The notes: generated by a model not told the origin, from the sequence alone. A DNA stretch of 64,000 bases from Maratus speciosus (GCA_963932465.1 OZ010786.1:276490411-276554410), one strand, 5' to 3'; numbered from the stretch's first letter, positions 21,553 through 33,654 are shown. A program made the numbers and translations.

Positions 21553-22419
21553 TTTGAAAACAAATGAGTCTACACTACTCACGCGAAGATACTCGCTAGC
21601 TAATATTAAAAAAACCCATTGTAGCGTTGATTTAAAATGTCTAGTTTTAAAGTATTTCTAGCATTTTAAAATATTTTCTTTTGTATAGGATATTTGAGAT
21701 TGATATCTAAGAGAATATCTTCGCCTTTTGTTCCATTTTAGTTGCAGTTTTCTTATCAGAAAACACTTTATGTTTTGCAACTGGTTTCGAAATTGTAAGT
21801 GCCCAAATATATAAAAAAGAAATGCTGGAACCAAAATAGAAAAAGTATGCAGATAACAGGTTAAACATCGACTCCAGATATCTTATTAAAAAATCATTTA
21901 AAAATATTAAAATGAGAAACATAAAAAGAACGCTGCCTTTGATTTAACGTAAATTTTCGAGTGCCTTTGCGTTTCTACAGCGTAAGCTTTTAATATAGTA
22001 CGTTAATTTGTAAATATCGCTTACAGTGTAGAACTGAAGAAAGAAAATTTAGAGATGAAAACTTGATTATATGCTAATTTGTTTAACATTTTCAGTTTCA
22101 TCATTTCAGTTTTAAGCTAATTTTTTCTACTTGCACCGATTGCTTATATCTTTTAAATACAGCTATGAATTTTGAAAAGAAATGTTATTAATATTCCTTT
22201 ATGGAAAATATGACATTTTTCACAGCAGCATAATAATTTATCGTTTTAAATGATGCAGTTATTTAAATTTTTCTAAAAAATCTACTTCGAGCTATCATTT
22301 TTGACAGTATTTAAACTGTTTAAGTGGATGAAACATCTATGTTTGGAGAAATATTGACAAATTTAAAAGCGCGAAGAGAAACCTTTGACTTTTAATGATG
22401 TACTATTTAGAGACTGCAT
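21553..22419. other. No gene; AT-rich
   Basis: No supportable ORF. 22040-22120 (agaaagaaaatttagagatg and onward) weakly resembles part of the dispersed family at 22560-22640, so a further decayed copy is possible. Confidence 0.4.
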
Positions 22420-23000
22420 TAATTTAATTTGCTACTTTAATAATGTGACTCTTGATTTATTAAAATTTTATCTAATGCAATACACATTTTCAATTTATAC
22501 ATCTTGTGAAAAAACGTTACTTTAAAAAGCCATTAATCATAAATTAATTTACGAATCCCGCTTACAGTGTGGAGCTAAAAAAAGAAATATCAGAAACGAA
22601 ACTTTGAATACTTGCAAAATTAATTAATATTTCCATTTTCCACATTTCTGTGTTTATAAAAATTGTGTTACTTGCTTCCCTTCTCTTATCTTTTAAATAT
22701 AGGTCTCAATGTAAAAGATAAATATTAATATTCTTTTGCAGTAACCATGATTTTTTTTCACAGAAAATAATTAATTTTAACCTTAAAGTGAAGAAATTAT
22801 TTCTATAATAAATCCCTTTATGTAAAAAAAAATAACAAAAAAAAAAAAGGTAAATCCAGATTAATTGAAAAAAGATTATTAAAATACATTTTGTGCAGTT
22901 TTAACTCTTTCAGTTTTAGAAATATTTTATTGTTAACATTGCTTCTATATCCGAATAAGTTCAACTGTATTTATTGGATTATCTTCTTATGTCAGTTTTA
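22420..23000 (+). repeat. Dispersed AT-rich repeat family, copy 3
   Basis: It shares aatacacattttcaatttat, aaagccattaatcataaatt, a gaaacgaaactttgaatact block and gttttagaaatattttattg with copies at 7780-8455 and 25790-26480. Same orientation, non-coding. Confidence 0.65.
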
Positions 23001-23189
23001 AGTATTAATAGTGACGGTGAATTTGAAACACAGTGTGGCTACTAAATATTGTCACACTCCAAAAATAAGAATTAATTTTAATCGTTTGGTAAAACAATTT
23101 ATTTCTATATTTCAGCGTTTAGCATTTTTCTGTTAGTGCAGACGATTTTCCTATAAAGCAAATATTGAAAATTATTTTAAAAATGGAAG

Positions 23190-24113
23190 CCAAAAGAATG
23201 GTGATTAAATAGATATTTATCGCGGATTTTCCGCAGGTACAATCTTTAAGCAATTAAAGTGCCTTGGTTTTAATAGAAAATTTATATATAGAACCATACA
23301 TCGAAAAAATCGATTATTGGATACTAACTGTAAAGATCGACATAGGTCTGATCGTCCACCTCAATTCGCACAAAAGAGCGCATCAAAAGAATTCGTGAAA
23401 AGATACGAAGAAAGCCACACCGTTCTGCAAATAAAATGGCAGCAGAAGAGAACTTGAGTCGCAGAACTATGCAAGTTATTATAAACGAAGACATGGATTT
23501 AAAACCTTATCACAAAAGAAGAGTTCAAGGTTTGGCTGCTGCACAAAGAATAAAAAGATTACAAAATGCAAGAAATTGCGGAAGCGGCATGGCAGGAAAA
23601 GTGTTGACAGAATAGTATTTTCTGATGAGAAGCGATTTTGCACTGAACAAGGTTAAAATGGTAAAAATGATGTCGTATATTCAGCAACCTTCGAGGATAT
23701 ACCTGAAATCTTTGAACTGTTAAACGCTTTAAGAACAGGAATTTTGTTATCGTTAGGGCTGAAGTGTCAAACAATGGAAATTTGCCTCTGAAATTCATTT
23801 ATAAAGGGATAAAAATCAATGAAGAATATTACAAACAGGACATATTGGCTGCACATTTATTTCCCCATGCTGACAGGTTGCATCCCAAAAAGATTTGGAC
23901 ATTTCAGCAAGATTTTGCACCTTTGCATAGAGCTAAATCAACACACGCTTCGCTCGATGTCAATTGTCCGAATATTACAACAAGATTGGCCACCTTCTTC
24001 ATCGGATCTAAATCTTTAAGATTATTGCGTCTGCGAGGTTTTAGAAACTAAAGTGAATAGCAAACAACGCAGAAGTTTGTACTCTCTCAAAGCTTCCACC
24101 TTGCGTGAATGAG
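23190..24113 (+). pseudogene. Tc1/mariner-superfamily transposase pseudogene
   Basis: Broken frames keep the family order. KDRHRSDRPP is the GRPR-like linker. A MAEENLSRRTMQVI block and DMDLKPYHKRRVQGL form the second DNA-binding part. Then come VSNNGNLPLKFIYKGIKI, a DILAAHLFPHADRL block and WTFQQDFAP, whose D is the second catalytic aspartate. The third acidic block lies in another frame as DWPPSSSDLN. Stops and frameshifts are frequent between 23430 and 23770. A better-preserved inverted copy of the 3' third lies at 24289-24633 and ends in DLNPLDYC, so the family appears to end in aspartate rather than glutamate (DDxD). The gene is inactive. Confidence 0.85.
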
Positions 24114-24288
24114 ACCGATTACCTCTTAAATTGATTAGTATGACAGTCGGACAATGGCATAAGAGGTAATCGATAAAGATGGCGGTCGATTAGAGTAAAA
24201 TTATTTCCCGATAAACTTTCATCTCTGGTGCTCATAATATTAGTATATTTATCATTTTCCATTTTACGGTAATCGGATTCACGCAAAA

Positions 24289-24633
24289 TCCAATTCACGC
24301 AAGGTAGAAGTTTTGAGAGAGTACAAACTTCTGTGTTGTTTGCTATTCACTTTAGTTTCTAAAATCTCACAGACGCAATAATCTAAAGGATTTAGATCCG
24401 ATGAAGAAGGTGGCCAATCTTGTTGTAATATTCCGACAATTGACATCGAGCGAAGCGTGTGTTGATTTAGCTGCATGCGAAGGTGCAGAATCTTGCTGAA
24501 AAGTCCAAATCTTTTTGGGATACAACCTGTCAGCATGTGGAAATAAATGTGCAGCCAATATGTCCTGTTTGTAATATTCTTCATTGATTTTTATCCCTCT
24601 ATAGATGAATTTCAGAGGCAAATTTCCACTGTA
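24289..24633 (-). pseudogene. Inverted partial copy of the Tc1/mariner pseudogene
   Basis: This is the inverse of 23768-24113 with few differences. It reads on the minus strand LPLKFIYRGIKINEEYYKQD, then HADRLYPKKIWTFQQDSAPS, with WPPSSSDLNPLDYC in the next frame and KVNSKQHRSL near the end. Together with 23768-24113 it forms a palindrome with 346-bp arms and a ~175-bp spacer, the transposase 3' ends facing the centre. Confidence 0.85.
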
Positions 24634-25557
24634 AAATAAAATAACTGTATTTTTAACAGTATTTAGTATCCACCTTGTGTTTTCTAAATGCGTGAATTCA
24701 ATTTTAAAGATTTTTTTTTCCTTTTTTTTAAGGTCCGGTTTTTGCTAAATAACAGAAATATTGTTTAACTACATGTCTAATCTGCATAAAATTCTCAACA
24801 ACATTAAATATTTACTTTTAAAATTAAAAATAGCGCATTTAAAAGTCTTGATTGAATGAAAAAATGGAATAGATATTCTAAGAGAGTTAAAGATAACACA
24901 AGTTACACTTAATAAATTAAATTACATCGGCAATAATTGTATGCTAATAAATAAATTTGTTTATTTAAACTTTTTTAAACTTTATCTATTAAATTCTGGA
25001 GGAAATTTTTATGTTTAAAACAACATTTAAAACTAAAATTGTAGTAACAGAAGTTACAAGGAAGAAATAGGCTTGCCTTAAAACCTGAAGTTATTACTTT
25101 AGATTTATATTGTAAACATGTGGTAAACAAAATAAAAAAGGCGTCATATTTTCTTTCTAGGAAGTATGTTCTTTGATAGAGGCCAGTTGTGCTTTCTGGG
25201 AGACCCAGTTTTTATTGTTATACAATGAAGTGGAATTGCGATAACAGAGGTTACCTATATTTCTCTAGAACTAACGTAAATTAATTATTTGATTTAGAGA
25301 ATAATTACTTCACTTCAATAAAACACATTTATTAAATTATTAAAACTGTTAATTAGAAATAAAGCGTTTAACGGTTATATTAAACCACGAAGTTTATAAA
25401 TATATTCTATTTAAAGTTGTGCTTACAGTCTTTGCACAGTTTCATTTGATAGATAAAAAACTGCGGAATGCATCTAATTGAAAAAAAAAATAGCTGCGAG
25501 CATTTCTTTCAACTAAATATTTATTACTTTTTTTATGAGATGGCGATATCTATTTTT
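24634..25557. other. No gene; AT-rich
   Basis: No supportable ORF or clear internal repeat seen. Confidence 0.5.
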
Positions 25558-25624
25558 CTGTCTTTCTATCTATCTGTTTATCTATCTTTCTTTCTTTCTT
25601 TATATCTGTCTATCTATCTATCCA
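25558..25624 (+). repeat. TCTA/TTTC microsatellite
   Basis: An interrupted run of tctatctatctgtttatcta, ttctttctttcttta and tctgtctatctatctatcc. Any ORF across it is a by-product of the repeat. Confidence 0.9.
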
Positions 25625-25789
25625 CAAACATATATACATATATTTCATTAGAAAAATATACATCATTTCCCCTTTATATATAATCTATAAACAAATTTGA
25701 AATTGTGGATATGAAAATTTCATTTGCAATTGGTTTCACCCAGCTATCACAGCTGAAGATATTGAAAATCTTTAACTATCTAAAAATAT

Positions 25790-26480
25790 CATTAGATTAA
25801 TATTTATTAATTTAAAGTTACGAACTTTTAATGATAGGTTACTTAGAGAATGTACAAATTTAAATTGTAAATTCTATAATGCATCTGTTGACATTTAAAA
25901 AAAAAAACACATTAAATCAATACGAAATTCCAATTTACATAATTTTGAATAAGCGTTACTTTAGAAAGCCATTAATCATAATTTAATTTATGAAACCCTC
26001 TTACAGTAAAAGCTAAAGTGGGAGCTAAAAAATGAACTTCAGAAATGTAACTTCGGATACATGCTAATTTAATTAATATTTCCAGTTTCACCATTTAAGC
26101 GTTGCTCTAAATTGTTTCCTTCTCTTGTTTCTGCCTTTCAAATGTAGCTCTTTCTATTTGAAAAAAATGTCATCAGATTTCTTTTATAGAAATACAGAGA
26201 AATAATAATTTAAAACTATATTAATTTTAATTTAATTTAGAATTTCCTGCGAATTCTTTCGAAGGAAAATAATAATTTAAAGCTTTAACTAAAGCAATCA
26301 CTTATATTAATATATTCTGTATAAAAGAAAATTTAATAAATCTAGATAATTCAAAAAAGATTACTGAAGTATATTTTTACAACAATTTTACATTCTCTGT
26401 TTTCAGAAATATTTCATTTTTAACATAGCTTGCATCCCAGAATAAGTATCTCATAGCTTTAGCCCGAGTGTTCTTCCTTG
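25790..26480 (+). repeat. Dispersed AT-rich repeat family, copy 4
   Basis: It shares aaagttacgaacttttaatg, aaagccattaatcataattt, the block cttcagaaatgtaacttcgg and tttcagaaatatttcatttt with copies 1 and 3. Non-coding, same orientation. Confidence 0.65.
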
Positions 26481-26740
26481 AAAGAACTATTCATAATAAA
26501 TTACTATAAAAAAATCTATTGAACTTAAAAAAATCCTTTTAAAACAACTCAGTGGTGCCAGATTTTATTCAAAGCAAAAAAGAATGAAGGGCTGAAAAAA
26601 CATGAAAACTTCATAATTTCTTCAAGAAAGTTGTTTTTAAGCGATTTTTCATGGTTCAGATGAGCTTTTCCTAGTTTGAATTTAATTTTTAAAGATGTAA
26701 CATATTGATTGTTTCCTTTCGATTTGTATTTAAGAAAATT

Positions 26741-26850
26741 TTACTCCTGATGATGGTTTTAAAGAGTGAACCGAAACGTTGAAATTTATTTTTTTGATAT
26801 GTTTATTTTATGTCATCTTCTAATTTATGAATAAAATGCACGTTTGGGTA
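26741..26850 (+). ncRNA. PLE 3' region with hammerhead-ribozyme-like core
   Basis: CTGATGA (26747-26753) is followed by T, then GGTT...AACC as a 4-bp stem with a 10-base loop, then GAAAC (26773-26777). This is the order of the hammerhead core (CUGAUGA, stem II, GAAA). Penelope-like elements are known to carry hammerhead motifs in their terminal repeats. The same block with changes lies at 56091-56190 directly behind a PLE coding fragment, which supports the assignment. Stems I and III are not convincing by eye, so catalysis is untested. Confidence 0.5.
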
Positions 26851-27335
26851 GCCACATCAATTTTGTTTATTATTACATTTATAATATTTTTAAAGCCAAA
26901 ATTAAAGGAAAAGTGGGGTGAAACCGCTTAATATATTCAGAGTTGCTTCTTAAAGACAGAATTTAATGTTACTTTGTGTACATAGTCTGCACTTATCTTT
27001 GTAACGTATTATAATTTTAAATACATGATTTATTGATATCATTTTTATTAATCAATGATTATTTATAAATATTCAAATCATTCGATTTTACTCCACTGAT
27101 GGGGCAAAATTATGTATTAATGTTACAGGAAATAAAAAAAGTTTTTTTTCTTTTTTTTTTTTTTTTTTAAGGACCAATATATTTTATTTTGCATGTTGAA
27201 CTATAGAACGAAACTAATAATACTTCAATTATAAGTCTAATGAATTAATATTTAAAGGCAAAAATATTATTATCTTCACTGCAAGTTAAGAAAAGGTAGA
27301 AAAGAAGTTGGTGAATTAGGTCCTCCAGATTCGCC
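26851..27335. other. No gene; AT-rich with poly(T)
   Basis: No supportable ORF. A T-rich tract lies at 27140-27170. Confidence 0.5.
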
Positions 27336-27337
27336 AG

Positions 27338-27405
27338 GAATGGCTCAGTTGGCAGAGCATTGGCGGCTTCAACCTCGAGATCCCTGGTTCGAATCCTGGA
27401 ATGAT
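27338..27405 (+). tRNA. tRNA-like sequence (pseudo-tRNA or SINE head)
   Basis: TGGCTCAGTTGGCAGAGC fits the D-arm and A-box, and GGTTCGAATCC is a canonical B-box T-loop. The acceptor stem does not pair, the T-stem has a mismatch and the anticodon arm is unclear. A functional tRNA is unlikely; a tRNA pseudogene or SINE head is the best reading. The downstream body is unrecognised. Confidence 0.45.
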
Positions 27406-27723
27406 AATTTTTCACCCACTTGGAAGTTTACAACTCATATGATTTATTTACCAATTAAATAATTGTGTTAAAAAATAATCTTATAAGAAAAGAAGTTCAT
27501 CTCATTATCAAATTTATAGGAATCATAATTTCTCCTGTACCTACATGAAATTTTGATTGTATTCTCTTCAAACATGGTTTACGGGCTCTTCAGTTATTGT
27601 TTTACAATATCCTCATTTTATTTGGCGTAGGATATCCAGTTTTGCACCAAAAGAATGGTGATGGCAAATCAAGTCATAAAATTACACCTCTAAATGGTAG
27701 CATCAATTTCATTGTGGAACATA

Positions 27724-28551
27724 CAGGGTGTTTCAGAAAGGACTCCTCAACTTTGAAATGACATAACTGCGAAACAGTAAGAGACAGAAAAGTGAAACAA
27801 GTGTTATGTTGGACAGACAGGTCTGGAAGTTACTATACACCGCTTTGCTGAAATAGCTTTAAGATTGGCTAATAGGTGGCAGCACAAGCACATTAAGCTT
27901 CAAATAGTACTCAGAAGTACAGAAAATTCATTCGTGAGCCTGTTTCATTGCTGACACGTGTAAGGGGGTTGTATCGAATTAGTTATTACACGGAAATTGA
28001 AGAACATGATGTTGCTTTCCTTGGAGCAACATTGTTGTATTTATTGTACTGGAATACCACCGATGTAATTAGTATAGATTGGCCTCCATATTCTCTGGAC
28101 CTCAATCCATATGACTTCTTGTGGGGCTACTTAAAAGACGCTGTTTACTCTAAGAATCCTCAAACGTTCGACCAGATTGAACCATTCATCTGAGAGGCAT
28201 GTGCATCCATTTCATTAGAAACATTGTAACGAGTGACATCAAAATCGACTTCGGTTGTGCAACCGAGTGATTTCGGTTGCATCATGTTATTGCTAAGAAA
28301 GGAGACCATATCGAAACCATTCTAATGTGATATGACCTCTGTTGACGAAGCACACTTTCAAACAATATTTCAAAGATATTGCTCTGTGATTGCAGCTCTC
28401 TGATGTTCAATCTTGGAACCACTTTTGCAAATCAGTGTATAACAAATTCCAGAACTGTCTGTCGAACATACCATTTGTTTCACCTTTTTGTCTCTCACTG
28501 TTTCGCAGTTATGTCAATTCAAAGTCGGGGAGTCCTTTCTGAAACACACTG
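27724..28551 (+). mobile_element. Tc1/mariner-superfamily deletion derivative, ~110-bp TIRs
   Basis: The left end CAGGGTGTTTCAGAAAGGAC and the right end GTCCTTTCTGAAACACACTG are inverse, and similarity continues for about 110 bp (gaaatgacataactgcgaaa against tttcgcagttatgtcaattc). TA flanks both ends (27722-27723, 28552-28553). Inside, on the plus strand, WPPYSLDLNPYDFLWGYLKD (about 28080-28139) is the third catalytic block of an IS630/Tc1/mariner transposase, with the aspartate followed by FLWGYLKD. The rest of the transposase is deleted, so the element can only move in trans. Confidence 0.85.
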
Positions 28552-28553
28552 TA

Positions 28554-30421
28554 AATCCTTATTAAATACTCTACACACAATAATATAAAATGTTTGAGTA
28601 ACTTTAGGTATGTTAATTTTTAAGAATTTGTAAAACTGGCAAACATTAAAATAAACAAAATGATAGAATAATCATTCCAACTAAGAAACTGCACTAATAT
28701 CAGTATGGAGACAATTTGGACGCCACTTCTTTTTGCATAGAGCTAAGTATTTTAAACATTAACCACTACAGGCTGCTCAAGTAGTCAAACTGAGGTATCT
28801 GGTTTTCTCCCGAAATATTTTATCCTACTTTGACCTACCAAATTAAGCTGAAAAATGCACTGAAGGATATACTTCAACTAGGACTTCCCTCAGAGGGATT
28901 AATCTGAACGATGTTGCCGAGAACATAGATTTAATAATAACTTGTTGCAAGTAAAGAAAATGAGATACTATCTTTAATTGGCCATATATTGGTTACTAAT
29001 TCAAATGATGAAATATCTAGATTAGTGAACTTGAAAAAAAAAATCCATATCAATTTTAAACCAGCTCTTCCCTCTGTTAAGGGCCCTGGCAAGAGATAGA
29101 ATTGCCTAGAAAAGGAATACATTTTCAAGTACTTTCGGACAACCTATTCGCTGTTTCATACCGACATTTTTGCATTTTTTAAAATACATACATAGACCAG
29201 TATAATACTTCTTCAGTTTTATTTTCATAGTCGTTTATATCATTTGACAAAAAACTCACTTTCTTAAACTCGAATTGCGTCAAGCTTTTTTAAAAAAGCA
29301 AAGTCCATATAACAATGAAATTCCATGAAGGGAATTAAATACATGGTAATAAAGCATTTATGTGAGCGCAATTGATAAATCGTCAAATATTGTTCTTATA
29401 GCCATCTTCCGTAATGCATTCTTTTAATTTAAAATACACACATTAAATAAATTTATAAACACGATTTAACAAATTTAATTAAAAATAATGATAAGTAAAT
29501 AAATAAAATAATAAGGAGATAATAGCATAAGTCAAAACATTTATTTCAACATCAACACAAGTTACAAGTTACACTTGCGGGTAAAAAAGGCGGCTTTTGA
29601 CAAAAAATAAAAATAAAATACTCTTGGCAAAATCTGAATCGGGCTAAAAAAAATGTACCGTGGTTAATTCAAATATTATGGGAATATTCCGTAATCTGGT
29701 TTTCAACCAATATCGTATTTTAAAAAGCTTCGCTTAACTCCAATTAAATTTCATTGATGTAACATTTTATTTTTTTTTATTTTTTTTTATTTTTTTTGGG
29801 GGGGGGGGGGGGAGAATGCGAGATTGCATATATTTACATTTAAATTTTAAACTTTCGTTTATGTAACGGTTTCTTGTATGAATAATTAGCACCTTGAGGA
29901 TCGAGCTTCACTCGAAACATATGTAAAAAACTGCTTGTGTGGTATGCGTGCTTAAAGCCATTATTACTTAGCTATTGTAACTCCCGTCCGTTATAACAAT
30001 GTTGCTGTTAGTATTACTCTTGTTTGACATTAACCTTGCCTGTGTGTCTGAATACGAACTATTGGCCATTTTTCTTAAACGAAGTGTGGTTATAACATAA
30101 TTGCTTCATTTTGCATAGCATGTACCAATTGCAATATTGATACTTTTAAGTTAGTGAAGCGCAGGTGATAAATTGACAATATTTTTTCCATTCATCTTGC
30201 ATTCATTTCATTTAAAATACAAAGTTTTCATTCACTTCATTTAAAATACACGTTTTTAACTAATTTCACTGTACTTTAACAACATTACTTTGCATTGGCG
30301 TTTTTTTTTTAAAAGCTTTATGCAGTTTTGGCTTCAGAAAATGAGATTTCTTAGAAAAAAATACAAACCTGACAATTTATTACAAACCCGATGAACGTTT
30401 ATGTTTATTTTTTACTTTTTG
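28554..30421. other. No gene; AT-rich with T/G homopolymers
   Basis: No supportable ORF. 29766-29812 is a T8 run repeated twice, then T8 and about 14 G. The remainder shows no clear repeat. Confidence 0.5.
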
Positions 30422-30750
30422 GCACAGATGTCACATACGCACCACGTTGGCGCGATTTTTTTTCTGACGCCAATTTGGCGAAGACCTCGTTTTCGAATAC
30501 TAGTTTCATATATATTTTTAAAAAGGGAATAACAGTAAATAAAAAAAGTTTAATTAATAACTATAGAACAAAACAATTTATATTATTTAAAAAAAGAAAA
30601 TAAACAATTTATTAATAAATAAACAACAACATCTAGGTTACCATAAAGCAAAAAAACGACACTTTGGCGCCAGTTAAGTACCCCGGTGCGTATATGACAT
30701 TGGCGTCAGAAAACAATTGCGCCAACGTGGTGCGTAAGTGACATCTGTGC
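30422..30750. mobile_element. MITE with ~52-bp inverted arms (329 bp)
   Basis: GCACAGATGTCACATACGCA, CCACGTTGGCGCGATT and TCTGACGCCAAT on the left are mirrored on the right by ATTGGCGTCAGA, GCGCCAACGTGGTGCGTA and GTGACATCTGTGC. A further partial copy of the ggtgcgta.atgaca motif lies at 30685-30700. No target duplication is certain. Confidence 0.8.
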
Positions 30751-30910
30751 GTAAATATCTTGTTTACACTAAATTAATTGTTTAAATCTTTAAAAAATTG
30801 CTTGGGTACATGAAAGAATGAGTAGGTTACCAGAAAATATGCATGAAAAGTTTACTTCTCTCGCCAAACCCAATTTCTTTACCTATAAGACGCCTATTCT
30901 GAAAAAGTAC

Positions 30911-31255
30911 AAATTTCGGTACTTGTTAGTTATCCCGTCGACCAAATTACTGTCGCCAAATTGTAAGATTAAATGCCAATAATGGTTGATCGTAAATGTC
31001 ACATTCACTTGACAACACGTGTTTACTTCATCAAGTGATTTTAATTTCGACGTTTTATTTGTTTTTTTATTAATGTTATACTAATTTATTTGTTCTTTAA
31101 ACTATTTAAGTTATTTAGTATTAATTTTAAGTTATTTTTTAAAAAAGTTATTTAAAATAAAAATTATGTCAATTTGTATAATTTGGCGGGTGGTTTGGTG
31201 ATTTATATAATTTGGCGAAATTGGTCGACGGGATAACTAACAAGCACCCAAATTT
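30911..31255. mobile_element. MITE with ~35-bp TIRs (345 bp)
   Basis: The left end acttgttagttatcccgtcg and accaaatt is mirrored on the right by aattggtcgacgggataact and aacaagc, with the match extending outward to aaattt on both sides. The interior also carries ttggcg motifs on both sides. No transposase. A SINE is inserted at its right border. Confidence 0.8.
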
Positions 31256-31261
31256 CATTTA

Positions 31262-31498
31262 TTTATTTATTTATTTATTGAATAACAAACATGCGACTTG
31301 TGTGCTTGACATGAGAGCCCGCTTATAAGTCGGTGACAAGATAGTACAAGGAAATATTACAACACAAGACAAATACACCCTGGGAGTTCCACACAAAGTG
31401 TGTGTGCAATGGAACCAGCGGGAATCGAACCCACAAACTCTTACGCTCGCAAGCGATTAGCAGACTGGTGCTTTGACCATTCAGCCACAGAGTCCCCT
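31262..31498 (-). mobile_element. tRNA-derived SINE, minus strand, with target duplication
   Basis: On the minus strand the head at 31498 reads GGGGACTCTGTGGCTGAATG, then AGTCTGCTAATCGC and GTGGGTTCGATTCCC. These fit a tRNA-Ser(GCT)-like A-box, anticodon region and B-box. A tRNA-unrelated body follows, and the 3' tail is a (TAAA)n-type run at 31262-31280. The 10-bp sequence ATTTCATTTA is duplicated on both sides (31252-31261, 31499-31508), as expected for LINE-driven insertion. The element looks fairly young. Transcription would be from the internal RNA polymerase III promoter. Confidence 0.9.
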
Positions 31499-31508
31499 AT
31501 TTCATTTA

Positions 31509-32230
31509 AAATAAAGACAAAAGACAATAAAGACAAAAATAAATAAATTAAGAATAAATGATGCCACAAATAAAAATTGTTATTTAAACATAGAATAACT
31601 GTTTCAAATTTTCACACGCAAAATATAAATGTTGGTTGCTTTTGGCGATTAAAAAATGCTATTGGGTAGATTATCGTAAAATCAGAAATCCTACGTTATT
31701 ATGACTTTTCTCTTTGAAATAGAAAAAAAATCCAGATTTATTTTCCTGTTTGATTAAATTTAAATATGTTTTTTTGCACTTTAATATTAGTGCGGTCATA
31801 TTTTTTTTGCTCCATGTGCTATAATTCGGTTTTCTACGAAAACATCCAGCCGGTGAAAATGACATACACTAAACTTCCGTGACGTATGTAGATAAATTGT
31901 GCTTTTTTATCAGTTTTTTCTTAAATATATTTTTTTAAAGGAATTGGAACTTATTTTTCATAGTAAGTGCATTCAGTAGGTTACCCTTATAGGTACCTTC
32001 TGGTAAAACCAGAACCGAAATCCGACAAATATTTTTTTAGTTATGCTTGACGAAAGGTTTTACGAAATGTTTTAATATGCATCGTAGCTGTTTTTGACCG
32101 GAAAGTAATACTGCGTTGTGTATTAGCCTTCGCTTCGCTCAGACAATTAGCTTTAATTTCTCCTTTTTAAAAACATTTAAGTGTTGTATCGTTTGCATTG
32201 CCTTTCTTTTACCACTCAAAATCATAAAGT
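31509..32230. other. No gene; AT-rich
   Basis: No supportable ORF and no clear repeat. Confidence 0.5.
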
Positions 32231-32410
32231 TACAGTAAATTCTCTGTAAGGCGGACTCTGTTTAAGACTGAAATCTGTCTAACTCGGAAAGATTTTAAAG
32301 TCCCTTCGAATCCATTGACATAGAGCAAAATTTGTCTAAGGCGGAATATTGTCTACTACGGAAAATTTTCTCAGTCCCGATCGATTCCGCCTTAGACAGA
32401 ATTTACTGTA
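32231..32410. mobile_element. pogo-type MITE, TA-flanked (180 bp)
   Basis: TACAGTAAATTCTCTGTAAG and GCGGA on the left are mirrored by TCCGCCTTAGACAGAATTTA and CTGTA on the right, so the element is TA-CAGTAAATTCT...-TA. Short CAGT-starting termini with TA targets fit the pogo/Tigger group. Internal copies of the gtctaa.gcgga motif (32277 and 32332) hint at internal duplication. Confidence 0.8.
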
Positions 32411-33652
32411 TTTTTATAATAGGTTGTGCTATTTGCAAATCCATATTAAATACAACAAAAGTTATAACTTTATTCTAATAGTTTATAAAATATTTACACT
32501 CATACCAAAGAAGTGTAAACAAACTTAAAAATAGAAAATACTATCGCGTGCCACGATACCATAGCGTGCATAAAATATTACGAAAATTCAGAGTTTCATT
32601 TTTGTTATTTAAAGATGTCTGCCAATAATAAAATTAATTAAAAAATAAAAATTTATAGGATTGAAAAACAGAAAAATAAAAATAAAATAAAATTGAAAGA
32701 ATAATAAAAAAGGATAATCAATATTAATTAATGGTAAAAGAATAATATCAGTGATTTATGATAAAATTAAAAAAATTAAATTTATTAAGATTAAATGAAA
32801 ATAAGATAGTGAAAAAATAGATATCGTTTCACTTGATGTTAAGTAATAAGAGTGCAGGCATTTTTTGTAATATAAGTGAATTATGTATCGTTTTCGTCTG
32901 ATAATTTCTGAATAATGGCAGTTTACCGGATGCTTTAATGGAACTACAGAATTTAATCATGCTTAAACAATGCTTAATCATTACATAACATTTCAACATA
33001 CTTCAAGACTGAATCGAACATATTTAAAAATATTTACTTGAATGAGCACTAAAGTGCAATAGAAAGATTAGATATTCGGAGGGTAATAACAGGAAAATTA
33101 TATCTTCGTTATAAACCAAATATTCTAGTATGAAGATATTTCAGAATTCTTAAGCACTTTGGCAAGTGTACATCGTTAAGTTGTATTTAATAAGAGTAAA
33201 ATTATGAGGATGTTCTCGTTGTTATCAGAACAATGGACTGCTTTAAAACTTAAACTTATTTACATAGTAGCTTAATAATTTTTTATGTAATCTTAAAACA
33301 TAACATACAGTGACCTAATAAATAATAATCTAATGTATAAAAAAAATGTATTCATGCATTAAAAACGAAATCCACAATTTAAATGAATTTTTCGGTGTTA
33401 CGAAAGAAATACCACGGAATTCAAAATGTATAGGGAATGTTTAATCAAGCATTAGATATACGTGTTAGAAATTTAATATTGAGCTCCGTTCGATAATTTG
33501 TTGTAGTTTTTGTGAAACATTAAATCCTGAATGTGTGTATATATGTTTTGTTTCGAGGAACAATTTGGCGAACTGCGAGCTATAAAGAACATCAGTTATT
33601 TGTAAGAGTACAAGGTCTCTCGAAATTTCGAAATTTAAATTAATTTTCTATA
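32411..33652. other. No gene; very AT-rich
   Basis: No supportable ORF. 32640-32790 is dominated by A/T with many aaaaataaaa words. No element ends recognised. Confidence 0.5.
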
Positions 33653-33654
33653 TA

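Noticed and set aside
25468..25683. 71-codon ORF with many leucine/serine/tyrosine residues
   Set aside because: It runs through a TCTA/TTTC microsatellite; the protein is a repeat by-product.
27338..27405. Functional tRNA gene
   Set aside because: A- and B-boxes are good, but the acceptor stem does not pair and the anticodon arm is unclear; kept only as tRNA-like.
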